From an uncultured Lachnospiraceae bacterium (lineage in GTDB: Bacteria; Bacillota; Clostridia; Lachnospirales; Lachnospiraceae): a DNA stretch of 64,000 bases. The notes below the pieces were generated by a model that worked only from the letters and a program-made list of their open reading frames with translations, was not told the origin of the DNA and did no database searches. The position numbers were made by a program, and so were the translations under genes. Within the stretch, counting starts at the first letter, position 1. Each line of letters opens with the position of its first letter. Shown piece by piece: positions 1-7,917 of this stretch. The DNA is taken from NCBI GenBank assembly GCA_910577275.1, contig CAJTMW010000017.1, forward strand, positions 1-64,000, in the 5' to 3' direction.

Positions 1-635
1 ACCACCGTGGAAATCATTTGAGAAATAGCGGTGGCAATGGCTGCGCCGGCAACTCCAAGATTCAGGACATAGATAAAAATGGGGTCTAATATCACGTTCA
101 GGACAGCGCCGGCCATTAACGCACACATGGCCGTCTTTGCGGCGCCCTCACTGGACACAATATTATTCATGGTGACATTGAAAACATTAAAAATGGAAAA
201 CGTGATGTAAATGCCGGTATAGGTAATCGCATAAGGCATGACGCTTTCCAATGCGCCTATCTGATTTAATATGGGTTTCAGAAATATGACGGAGCCTATA
301 ATAACAATCGCCCCAATCAATACGCTGCTGTATAAAGCTGTACTGGCTACCTTATCAGCGGTATCTTTATCCCCTCGCCCCAACAGCCTGGAAAGATATG
401 CCGCCGCCCCGTTCCCGAAAAGCAGCCCCAGGCCGACAACAATCTGCCCTAAAGGAAAAGCTACTGTAACCGCCCCCATCTGCTCCGTACCTAATCCACC
501 GACAAAGTAGGTATCTGCCAGATTATAAAGTGCGTTAATCAGCATACCTGTCATGGTTGGCAGTCCCAGCGCCAAAAGAGCCTTTGGTATTGGCACAGCC
601 CCCAGAAGTTCCATTTTCCTGCTTTGCTCGTTCAT
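1..635 (-). CDS. MATE family multidrug efflux transporter (partial, runs off window start)
   Basis: Membrane antiporter of the MATE family, which exports drugs or cationic compounds using a Na+ or H+ gradient. The ATG at 635 is preceded by AAAGGAG with an 8-base gap. 211 codons are visible; the C-terminal half lies outside the window. The visible part has long hydrophobic helices and MATE-like stretches such as LPTMTGMLINALYNLADTYF near residue 26, and MNNIVSSEGAAKTAM further on. It is divergent from a PadR regulator whose promoter region carries dyads, so the regulator probably controls this exporter (inference). Family assignment is confident; substrate is not predictable. Confidence 0.9.
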   Translation of the reverse strand, partial: MNEQSRKMELLGAVPIPKALLALGLPTMTGMLINALYNLADTYFVGGLGTEQMGAVTVAFPLGQIVVGLGLLFGNGAAAYLSRLLGRGDKDTADKVASTALYSSVLIGAIVIIGSVIFLKPILNQIGALESVMPYAITYTGIYITFSIFNVFNVTMNNIVSSEGAAKTAMCALMAGAVLNVILDPIFIYVLNLGVAGAAIATAISQMISTV

Positions 636-677
636 GTCATTTTCTCCTTTCGCTTGGCTAATACTACTATTTATACT

Positions 678-731
678 ACTATAAATTATAATAGTTGCGC
701 AACGGAAAATATACTACTATAATTTATAGTA
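678..731. promoter_or_regulatory. Two dyad operators and the padR promoter between MATE and PadR genes
   Basis: A perfect dyad TACTATAA-T-TTATAGTA lies at 715-731. A related imperfect copy (ACTATAA-A-TTATAATAGT) lies at 678-695. A sigma-A type promoter for the PadR gene, TTGCGC at 695-700 and TATAAT at 718-723 with a 17-base spacer, overlaps the first dyad. The arrangement fits an autoregulated PadR repressor that also controls the divergent MATE gene; that role is inferred. Confidence 0.6.
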
Positions 732-758
732 TATGTCAAGTATTAAAGGAGAACGAAT

Positions 759-1313
759 ATGGCCACAATCGACCTGATTGTACTGGGAATTTTAAAAAGG
801 GAATCTTTAAGCGCCTACGATATTCAAAAACTGGTTGAGTACCGTAACATATCCAAATGGGTAAAAATCAGCACTCCCTCAATTTATAAAAAGGTCCTTC
901 AACTGGAAGAAAAAGGATTCATCAAAAGCCGTATTGAAAAAGAGGGAAAAATGCCGGAAAAAGCCGTCTATTCATTAACCCGGCAGGGAGAGCAGGAATT
1001 TGAAAAACTTATGCTTGAAATTGCCGCAAAGTCCATTAACATTTATCTGGATTTTAATGCTGTGATTGTAAACCTGGACAGCCTCTCACAAGAAAAACAG
1101 AATATATGTCTGGCAAATATTGAGAACAACATCAGGCAATTAAAATCCTGTCTGGAAGAAAATTTTCTTGCGAAGGAAAATATACCGGACGTTCCTGAAA
1201 ACGGAATGGCAGTTCTGCAGCAACAGCTTATTCTTGCCAGGGCAATCGAAACATGGATTTCTTCGCTGAAGAAAAATGACGATAATTCCGGCCTGGATAA
1301 TACAGAAACATGA
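759..1313 (+). CDS. PadR family transcriptional regulator
   Basis: Winged-helix repressor of the PadR family, 184 aa. The N-terminal 85 residues carry the PadR fold (VLGILKRESLSAYDIQKLVE, then PSIYKKVLQLEEKGFI and the beta wing ending YSLTRQGEQEF). A helical C-terminal region for dimerisation and effector binding follows. Start ATG at 759 follows AAAGGAG. PadR proteins commonly repress neighbouring efflux genes and respond to toxic small molecules; the divergent MATE exporter and the shared dyads suggest that here. The inducer is unknown. Confidence 0.9.
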   Translation: MATIDLIVLGILKRESLSAYDIQKLVEYRNISKWVKISTPSIYKKVLQLEEKGFIKSRIEKEGKMPEKAVYSLTRQGEQEFEKLMLEIAAKSINIYLDFNAVIVNLDSLSQEKQNICLANIENNIRQLKSCLEENFLAKENIPDVPENGMAVLQQQLILARAIETWISSLKKNDDNSGLDNTET

Positions 1314-1449
1314 TTTTATCAGCGCCAGCCAAAGAGAGACGGAAGGATACCTTTCTTCTGTCTCTCTTTGTTGTTCCCGTCGATTGCTTTCAGTTCACCG
1401 GTCACGCTCATGGACAACATTTTTATCTGGCAAAAAAAATAAAACTTTC

Positions 1450-1481
1450 TGTAACCTTTTGGCATTCTCATTTGTACTATT
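1450..1481 (+). promoter_or_regulatory. Possible ECF-type promoter upstream of the sigma factor gene
   Basis: TGTAACC at 1450-1456, followed by TTTT and about 16 bases later by GTACTA, resembles the AAC-containing -35 element used by ECF sigma factors. It lies about 65 bases before the sigma gene, so the sigma factor may activate its own operon. The -10 element is not diagnostic. Confidence 0.4.
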
Positions 1482-1518
1482 AGTGAAAGGCTTTTCAAAA
1501 GAACAAAGGAGCATGCTT

Positions 1519-2001
1519 ATGAAACCATCAGTAGAGATACTAATCGAAAAATACCGGAACAATCTTTATGTTATGGCTTTCAGTGTATGTAAAAATACAC
1601 AGGACGCTGAAGATGTTGTTCAGGATACATTTATTCAGTATTGGTCTCAAAAAAAAGAGTTTGAATCCGAACAGCATATTCGGGCGTGGCTAATCCGTGT
1701 GGCAATTAATAAGGCAAAAAACAAAAACAATACTTTTTTCAGACGGAATGCACTGCCGTTAGAGGATTACATGCAGACGCTGGCGTTTGAGTCGGAGGAG
1801 TCCTCCGGACTTTTCGAAGCGGTTATGAATCTGCCTGAAAAGTATCGTATAGTGATTCATTTGTTTTATTATGAGGATTATTCTGTGAATGAGATTGCAA
1901 ATATATTGAAGCTGACACAGAATAATGTGAAAACCAGATTGTCGCGGGGAAGAGGGCTGCTTCGGAATACATTAAAGGAGGACTGGGAGCATGACGAATA
2001 G
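1519..2001 (+). CDS. ECF-type RNA polymerase sigma factor
   Basis: Small sigma-70 family protein, 160 aa from the chosen start. Region 2 is seen in the first 65 residues (IEKYRNNLYVMAFSVCKNTQ, DAEDVVQDTFIQYW). Region 4 helix-turn-helix is in the C-terminal half (LPEKYRIVIHLFYYEDYSVN, EIANILKLTQNNVKTRLSRG). ATG 1519 is preferred over ATG 1513 because AAAGGA at 1505-1510 is 8 bases from it. The frame is open back to 1276 but has no good ribosome site there. The 3' end overlaps the next gene by 11 bases, the usual sigma/anti-sigma arrangement. Confidence 0.9.
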   Translation: MKPSVEILIEKYRNNLYVMAFSVCKNTQDAEDVVQDTFIQYWSQKKEFESEQHIRAWLIRVAINKAKNKNNTFFRRNALPLEDYMQTLAFESEESSGLFEAVMNLPEKYRIVIHLFYYEDYSVNEIANILKLTQNNVKTRLSRGRGLLRNTLKEDWEHDE

Positions 2002-2590
2002 AGAAAAATATAAAAAGGCATTTTCGGCAGTTTGTCCGTCTGATGAATTTATTTTGGAGGTAGAAAAAATGAAAAAAATAAGAAAACAGCATATTTTTAA
2101 ATCAATGGCCGCGTCTGTCGCGGGGCTTGCGTTATTTATGGCGAGCGCGACCGCCGCATATGCCATGGATGTAGGCGGCATTCAACGGACGATTCAGCTA
2201 TGGATTCGCGGGGACTGTACGGATGCGACGATTCAGTTTGACGGAGACGGAACCTATAGTCTGGAGTATACTGATGCCGGCGGGAACGAGAAATTTATGG
2301 CTGGCGGCGGTATTTCCATTGAAGCTGACGGAAGTGAAACGCCTCTGACGGAAGAGGAGCTTATGGAGCACCTGATGATGCCGGACGTGGAATATGAAGA
2401 CGATGGTACAGTCTGGGTTTACTGGTATGACCAGAAGATTGAGATTACGGATAAATTTGAGGATGATGTCTGCTATGTGAAGCTTGTAAAGGGGGAGGAA
2501 ACCCTGTACCTGACGGTAAAATATAAAAACGGGTATGCGGCAGACCGCCATAAATATGTGTCCCCTGACGGAACATGGGGAGGGGAATAA
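1991..2590 (+). CDS. Probable membrane-anchored anti-sigma factor
   Basis: 199-aa protein with a short cytoplasmic N-terminus (about 35 residues), one transmembrane segment at about residues 38-58 (SMAASVAGLALFMASATAAY) and an extracytoplasmic acidic domain of about 140 residues. It overlaps the ECF sigma gene by 11 bases and is translated from AAAGGAGG at 1974-1981, so it is the likely cognate anti-sigma factor (inference from context and topology). I see no ZAS zinc motif and no clear RsiV lysozyme-binding domain; the outer domain has many aromatic and acidic residues. Confidence 0.6.
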   Translation: MTNREKYKKAFSAVCPSDEFILEVEKMKKIRKQHIFKSMAASVAGLALFMASATAAYAMDVGGIQRTIQLWIRGDCTDATIQFDGDGTYSLEYTDAGGNEKFMAGGGISIEADGSETPLTEEELMEHLMMPDVEYEDDGTVWVYWYDQKIEITDKFEDDVCYVKLVKGEETLYLTVKYKNGYAADRHKYVSPDGTWGGE

Positions 2591-2602
2591 GGTTATTATC
2601 TG

Positions 2603-3142
2603 TCAGGGACAATACAGCGGTTTTAATGTCCTCGCAATATTTTCAATCACCTGAATCAGTGTGTCAGTGTCGGCGGACTGATTATTGACATAGGCATAAT
2701 AGGCGCCCTGAATGCAGTAGGACAAAAGAATATTAATTTCCACATTGCTCTGATATTCCGGATACTTCTGGAATATCAGTTCTTTTATCCCTGTTTCCAG
2801 TCTGTCTGCCAGCCGGTTCTGTTCTTTCCCGGAAAACAAAATGTTGATGAGCGAAGTGTGCGCGGAGAAGGCAAGGCAGAGCTCTCTTGTGAAAATATGA
2901 AGGTTTTCGTGAGAATACTCATATCTGTGCGAGATGCTTCTGGTGATGGACGCCACAGTTTCAAGCTCTAAGGCATCGGAAAGGGCATAGATATCCTCGT
3001 AATGGGAATAAAAGGTGGACTTGTTGATATAAGCAAGCTGACACAGCTCTTTTACGGTGATTTTTTCCAGAGGTTTTTTGGAGCGCAATTCAATAAAAGC
3101 GTTTCGGATGGCCTTTTCTGTCTTTTCAATTCGGATATCCAT
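2603..3142 (-). CDS. TetR/AcrR family transcriptional regulator
   Basis: 179-aa regulator with an N-terminal TetR helix-turn-helix (TEKAIRNAFIELRSKKPLEK, ITVKELCQLAYINKSTFYSH) and a helical ligand-binding C-terminus. The ATG at 3142 is chosen because GGGGGAG lies 8 bases upstream; a 12-residue extension to 3178 is possible but has no ribosome site. It converges on the anti-sigma gene and is divergent from glgB. No adjacent transporter or enzyme is an obvious target. Confidence 0.85.
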   Translation of the reverse strand: MDIRIEKTEKAIRNAFIELRSKKPLEKITVKELCQLAYINKSTFYSHYEDIYALSDALELETVASITRSISHRYEYSHENLHIFTRELCLAFSAHTSLINILFSGKEQNRLADRLETGIKELIFQKYPEYQSNVEINILLSYCIQGAYYAYVNNQSADTDTLIQVIENIARTLKPLYCP

Positions 3143-3250
3143 GTGATTGTCTCCCCCTCCCGTCAGCTTTTCCCACATATGTAAAGGAAATAAACAAAAA
3201 ATTAAATGCAGCCCATATCCGGCTCATTTCGGCATAACCGGACAGGATAC

Positions 3251-3302
3251 CCGACAATCCGCCCCAAAAGTTGTTTATCCGTCAGATAAAAGGGATTGTC
3301 GG
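3251..3302. repeat. Nested inverted repeat between tetR and glgB
   Basis: Outer arms CCGACAATCC (3251-3260) and GGATTGTCGG (3293-3302) match perfectly over 10 bases. Inside them TTTATC (3274-3279) pairs with GATAAA (3285-3290). There is no T-tract, so it is not a simple terminator; it could be an operator with looped half-sites or a structured RNA leader for glgB or tetR. Confidence 0.5.
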
Positions 3303-3422
3303 TAGATTTTTCCTGCGCTCTGAGATAAAGATTATTATATCACATATTGCAAAAAACGACTATTGTCTATTTTCACCGGAATCTGAAAATTGATTTCCAC
3401 GTTCACAGGAGGGCAGGAACAT

Positions 3423-5210
3423 ATGGATTTTTACGGATTTTACACAGGAAAAATATTTGACGCATACGAGTATCTGGGGGCGCACTGTGAAGGCGGCGGA
3501 ACGGTATTCCGGGTCTTTGCGCCGGGGGCGTCGCGGATTTCCCTGATAGGGGAGTTTGGAGGCTGGCAGGAATATGGTATGAACAAGACCTATGACGGAA
3601 ATTTCTGGGAGTGCCGGGTGGAAAATGCGAAGCCGGGGATGATGTATAAGTACCGGGTTTATGATAATGCCGGACGCAGTATTGACCACTGTGACCCCTA
3701 TGGCTACGGTATGGAGCTTCGGCCGCATAATGCGTCTGTTATCAGGGAAATGGAGGACTATTGTTTTCAGGACAATGACTGGATGGCAGGGAGAAGTACC
3801 TGCGCCGCAGGGCCGCTTAATATTTACGAGGCGCATCTGGGGAGCTTCCGCAAGCCGGGCGGGGAGCCGGACGGCTGGTACAGCTATGAGGAAATGGCGG
3901 ATGTGCTTATTCCCTATTTGAAGGAAAAGGGGTATAATTATCTGGAAATTATGCCTTTAAACGAATATCCCTGCGACGAATCCTGGGGGTATCAGAGTAC
4001 GGGATTTTTCAGCCCTACTTCCAGATACGGGACGGGAAAGCAGCTTAAAATGTTTGTGGACGCCTGTCATCAAAACGGGATTGGCGTTATCATGGATTTT
4101 GTCCCCGTGCATTTTGCGGTGGACGATTATGGTCTGGCGCGCTTTGACGGAACCGCCCTTTATGAGTACCCCAACGGCGCGGTGGGGTTCAGCGAGTGGG
4201 GAAGCTGTAATTTCATGCATTCCCGGGGAGAGGTCAGAAGTTTTCTGCAGTCGGCGGCAAACTACTGGCTGAAAGAGTTTCATATGGACGGCCTGCGGAT
4301 GGACGCCATCAGCCGGGCGATTTACTGGCAGGGCAGCCCGGAGAGGGGCGTGAATTTAAATGCGGTGGAATTTTTGCGGTATATGAATCAGGGCTTAAAA
4401 GGGCTTCAACCTTCGGCGATTCTGGCGGCGGAGGATTCCACATCCTATCCGGGAGTTACGAAACCGGTATCGGAGGGCGGTCTTGGTTTTGACTATAAGT
4501 GGGACATGGGGTGGATGAACGATACTTTGAACTATTTCCGCACGGCGCCGGAGTATCGGAGTGAAAATTACCACAAGCTCACTTTTTCCATGATGTATTA
4601 TTATGATGACAGGTTTCTTTTGCCCTTGTCCCATGACGAGGTGGTGCATGGAAAGGCGACGATTCTGCAGAAGATGAGCGGAGGCTATGACGAAAAATTT
4701 CCCCAGGCCAGGGCTTTTTATATGTACATGTATGCCCATCCCGGCAAGAAGCTGAATTTCATGGGAAATGAAATCGGGCAGTTCCGGGAGTGGGATGAAA
4801 AGCGGGAGCAGGACTGGGATTTACTGGCGTATCCGAAGCATCAGGAGTTCCACAGGTTTATGGCGGATTTGAATGCCTTTTATCTGGCGCATCCGGCCTT
4901 TTCGGAAAAGGATTACGAGCGGGAGGGCTTTCGGTGGATTGACTGTCATCAGGAGCAGCGGTGCATTTATGCCTTTGAGCGGGTGAGCGCAAGGGAGAGG
5001 ATTGTGGCGGTGTTTAATTTTTCGGATAAGGTTCAGAAGGATTATTATTTCAATGTGGAAAATGCGGCGGCGCTGAAAAGGCTTTTTTCCAGCAATCAGG
5101 ACATCTACGGCGGGAATGAGAAGAAGGGGGGAGCCGTGCTTAAGGCAAAGGCGGGAGAATTTACAGTGACTCTTGCGCCGTATTCGGCGGAGTATTATCT
5201 GGCGGAATAG
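3423..5210 (+). CDS. glgB: 1,4-alpha-glucan branching enzyme (GlgB-like, GH13)
   Basis: Cytoplasmic enzyme forming alpha-1,6 branches in glycogen. 595 aa, shorter than typical 630-730 aa bacterial GlgB. An N-terminal CBM48 domain (about residues 15-100, FRVFAPGASRISLIGEFGGW) is followed by the GH13 barrel. The conserved nucleophile Asp294 (DGLRMDA), acid/base Glu337 (AEDST) and PLSHDEVVHGK loop are present. Start ATG 3423 follows AGGAGGG. No other glycogen genes are adjacent, so it is a stand-alone paralog or the locus is scattered. Assignment to branching enzyme rather than another GH13 subfamily rests on the CBM48-barrel order and the MGNEIGQFREWD motif. Confidence 0.93.
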   Translation: MDFYGFYTGKIFDAYEYLGAHCEGGGTVFRVFAPGASRISLIGEFGGWQEYGMNKTYDGNFWECRVENAKPGMMYKYRVYDNAGRSIDHCDPYGYGMELRPHNASVIREMEDYCFQDNDWMAGRSTCAAGPLNIYEAHLGSFRKPGGEPDGWYSYEEMADVLIPYLKEKGYNYLEIMPLNEYPCDESWGYQSTGFFSPTSRYGTGKQLKMFVDACHQNGIGVIMDFVPVHFAVDDYGLARFDGTALYEYPNGAVGFSEWGSCNFMHSRGEVRSFLQSAANYWLKEFHMDGLRMDAISRAIYWQGSPERGVNLNAVEFLRYMNQGLKGLQPSAILAAEDSTSYPGVTKPVSEGGLGFDYKWDMGWMNDTLNYFRTAPEYRSENYHKLTFSMMYYYDDRFLLPLSHDEVVHGKATILQKMSGGYDEKFPQARAFYMYMYAHPGKKLNFMGNEIGQFREWDEKREQDWDLLAYPKHQEFHRFMADLNAFYLAHPAFSEKDYEREGFRWIDCHQEQRCIYAFERVSARERIVAVFNFSDKVQKDYYFNVENAAALKRLFSSNQDIYGGNEKKGGAVLKAKAGEFTVTLAPYSAEYYLAE

Positions 5211-5295
5211 GCGGATATCCGGGGGGCATCGCGGGCGGCGGCACGCGGAAGCGGAAATATATTGACAGTCAGGTCGATACAGGAGGAAAATAATT

Positions 5296-6279
5296 TTGGA
5301 GTGGAGAATTGAAAAGAGTTATCGGGACAATGACAGCCTCCGGCACAGCTTTAACGAGCTGGCGAGGGCAACCTTTCACCTTGATTTTGAGGACTGGTAT
5401 CAGAATGGATTCTGGGGGGATAATTATAATCCTTATTCTGTTGTGGCGGACGGAAGGGTTGTGGCCAACGTGTCGGTGAACCGGACGGATTTCCGAATGG
5501 CTTCCGGGCTGACCGGGGCAGGCGGAGTGGATGGATGCAGAGCGGATAAAGGCGGCGCAGACGGAAGCGCTTCCCGGGAGGCGGAGCGGAAGGGGGAGGA
5601 AGGCGTTTCAGAGAGCGGAAATATCCGGCATTTTCTTCAGCTTGGCACGGTTATGACGGACAAGGATTACAGAAACCGTGGCTTTATCAGGAAAATCATG
5701 GAGGAGATTGAGGCTGATTATGAGGGCGGGACGGACGGGATTTATCTGTTCGCCAACGACAGCGTACTTGATTTTTATCCGAAGTTCGGGTTTGAGAAGT
5801 CGGTGGAATATCAGTATTCCAAAAAGGTGCAAAATACAGGGAAATGCCGGTTTGAGGCAGCAGCCATGGAGGATGCCGCCGCATGGAAAAGGCTGCAGGA
5901 GGCGATGGACAGGAATGTTTTCCGGGGCGGCCTTGATTTGGTAGGTAACCACAGCCTCATCATGTTTTACGTGACGAAGTTTATGCGGGAATATGTGTTT
6001 TACCACAAGGAAACCGACACATATGTCATTGCGGAGACAGAGGGAGAAAAGGTGTTTCTTCATAATGTATTTTCCGGCACGCTGCAGGATTTGGACAGGG
6101 TGACGGAGCTGTTCGGGGAAAATGTAAAGGAGGTTACTCTTGGGTTTGCGCCTTTTGAGAGAGAAAAGTATCTTGCAAAGGAGCTTCATGAGGCGGACTG
6201 CACCTTTTTTGTGAAGGGGGCGGGGATAAAAGCGGTGGAGGGTAAGAAGCTGCGGATTCCCTCGCTGGCCCGCGCATAA
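5296..6279 (+). CDS. GNAT family N-acetyltransferase with a low-complexity insertion (TTG start)
   Basis: Predicted acetyl-CoA-dependent acetyltransferase of the GNAT superfamily, 327 aa, with Eis-like features: an acetyl-CoA binding region (LGTVMTDKDYRNRGFIRKIM, about residues 115-135), the FANDSVLDFYPKFGFE strand, and a second C-terminal lobe. A TTG start at 5296 is the best start: AGGAGG sits 9 bases upstream and no ATG is near. Residues about 70-110 are a Gly/Ala/Glu-rich insertion (GADGSASREAERKGEEG) splitting the N-terminal beta region. Substrate unknown. Confidence 0.8.
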   Translation: MEWRIEKSYRDNDSLRHSFNELARATFHLDFEDWYQNGFWGDNYNPYSVVADGRVVANVSVNRTDFRMASGLTGAGGVDGCRADKGGADGSASREAERKGEEGVSESGNIRHFLQLGTVMTDKDYRNRGFIRKIMEEIEADYEGGTDGIYLFANDSVLDFYPKFGFEKSVEYQYSKKVQNTGKCRFEAAAMEDAAAWKRLQEAMDRNVFRGGLDLVGNHSLIMFYVTKFMREYVFYHKETDTYVIAETEGEKVFLHNVFSGTLQDLDRVTELFGENVKEVTLGFAPFEREKYLAKELHEADCTFFVKGAGIKAVEGKKLRIPSLARA

Positions 6280-6335
6280 TTAAGGAAATGAAATTGTGCT
6301 GAATAAAACAGGCAGCAGCGTACAGGGAGGATATT

Positions 6336-7730
6336 GTGAAAAAATCAGCAATAGTGTTATTGATTGCAGCTTTGGCGGTCGGTGCCGCCGGGTGCGGGAA
6401 GAAGGATGAAAATATTGTGACAGAGCCCGGATGGGAGAGTGTTGACGGCGAAACCGGTTCCGAATCGGAAAGCGGCGGGGAGCCGGAAGGCGGTGACGGA
6501 GAAAATGCCGCGGTAGCTGGAATGACCGGAAATGCCGGAGAAGGGTCTGCCGGTGAAAAGGAGAATCTGCCTGCCATAGAGGGGATAATAAAGGAGCAGA
6601 GCTTTGAGACGGAGCTGGACGGCTGGGGAAAGGTTTACTTTATATCTGCAGCGCCGGAAAACGGCGGCGAGGCGGCGCGCTTTTTGCTGGCGAGGGGTGC
6701 GGAGGTGGTTTACACCTTCCCGGAGGATTCAAATAGCCCGGGGGATAAGTTTGAGACAGTGAGCGCGGTGGCGTTTCAGGATTACAATAAGGACGGGAAA
6801 AAGGACGTCATTGCGCTGGTAAGCTACAGCAACGGTGAAAGCCGGTGGAACGAGCCGAGAATCTTTTTGCAGGAAAATTCCGACAACATGTTTTACCTTG
6901 ACCACCCTGAGCTTGAGAGCTATCGGGTGGAAGGAAAGGCGCAGGACGGCCCTTCTTTTTACAGGGATACCTTTCTGGAGGAGTATGTAAGCGCCCAGGG
7001 ACTGACGGAGCGCATGGCGGACCTGTCGGAGAGTTGGACGGATTATGTGGAGTATGCGGAAAGTCTTTCCGGCGTTTTCAGTGCGGAGAAGCAGATTGAG
7101 CTGTTTGCGAAAAACAGACCGGTCTGGGCGCAGGAGAAGGAATATGCAAATGACAGGTACTGCTTTACCGTTGCCGGTATGGACAATGACGGGAGGCCCG
7201 TGCTGATTGTAGCCAATCAGGGAGGCACGGGGAACTATACCTACAGCGATTTTTATAAGATTGATAAAAAGGGAGAGCTGCAAAAGCTGGAAACCTCCTT
7301 TCGGGAGGGGGATTCCCAGCCTGACATTATGGAGGAGAGCATGACGGTGTACAGCAGTTTTTCTACAGACGGGATAAGAAACCATTTTATTGTGTATGAT
7401 ATGCTGAAAGATTCCCCGGACACCTACCTGTACCGGGTGAGCTCGCTGTGCGTTTCCCGTGATTATGTGCTGGAGACGCCTCTGGCAAGCCAGAGGGTGG
7501 TCTATGAGGGAGAGGACTATTCCGCCCGTACCGAAAGCGAGGACTGCAACGGGAATACGCTGACCGAGGAGGAGTACAACAGCTTTGCCGATACCTATTA
7601 TGAAAATATGGAGATGACGAAAATGACGGCGGCGTTTAAGTGGATTGATGTGAACAGCCTTTCAGGGATGAGCGACGAGGAAGCGGCGGCGGCGCTGATG
7701 GAGGCTTACGAAGGGTTTTCTATGAAGTGA
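6336..7730 (+). CDS. Hypothetical lipoprotein with acidic linker (GTG start)
   Basis: 464-aa secreted lipoprotein. The N-terminus KKSAIVLLIAALAVGAAGCG is a signal peptide with a lipobox ending at Cys20. An acidic, low-complexity linker follows to about residue 85. The rest is a globular domain with FG-GAP-like traits (VSAVAFQDYNKDGKKDVIAL; FTVAGMDNDGRPVLIVANQG), that is, two Asp-rich beta turns that may bind calcium. GTG start at 6336 has GGGAGG 5 bases upstream. Function not recognised; it may belong to the same transcript as the acetyltransferase (56-base gap). Confidence 0.65.
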   Translation: MKKSAIVLLIAALAVGAAGCGKKDENIVTEPGWESVDGETGSESESGGEPEGGDGENAAVAGMTGNAGEGSAGEKENLPAIEGIIKEQSFETELDGWGKVYFISAAPENGGEAARFLLARGAEVVYTFPEDSNSPGDKFETVSAVAFQDYNKDGKKDVIALVSYSNGESRWNEPRIFLQENSDNMFYLDHPELESYRVEGKAQDGPSFYRDTFLEEYVSAQGLTERMADLSESWTDYVEYAESLSGVFSAEKQIELFAKNRPVWAQEKEYANDRYCFTVAGMDNDGRPVLIVANQGGTGNYTYSDFYKIDKKGELQKLETSFREGDSQPDIMEESMTVYSSFSTDGIRNHFIVYDMLKDSPDTYLYRVSSLCVSRDYVLETPLASQRVVYEGEDYSARTESEDCNGNTLTEEEYNSFADTYYENMEMTKMTAAFKWIDVNSLSGMSDEEAAAALMEAYEGFSMK

Positions 7731-7767
7731 TTTCCGCGGGGGCTTTGACTTGACCAATGCCACGCAG

Positions 7768-7816
7768 GCCAGAATCGGGGGAACGTGATTGATAAGGGGA
7801 AAATTCTGGCTATAAT
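7768..7816 (+). promoter_or_regulatory. Promoter of the DUF4143 ATPase gene with overlapping inverted repeat
   Basis: TTGATA at 7789-7794 and TATAAT at 7811-7816 are separated by 16 bases. An inverted repeat GCCAGAAT (7768-7775) / ATTCTGGC (7803-7810) brackets the -35 and abuts the -10, so it could be an operator or the end of the preceding transcript. Confidence 0.6.
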
Positions 7817-7917
7817 AAAAATATAATTTGGTTTAGCCAAAGTTGGATGAGATACCATAAACAGGCAGCTATGGAACTCAGAGCTGTTGCAGGAACGTAA
7901 TTGCGGAGGTGGTTGTC

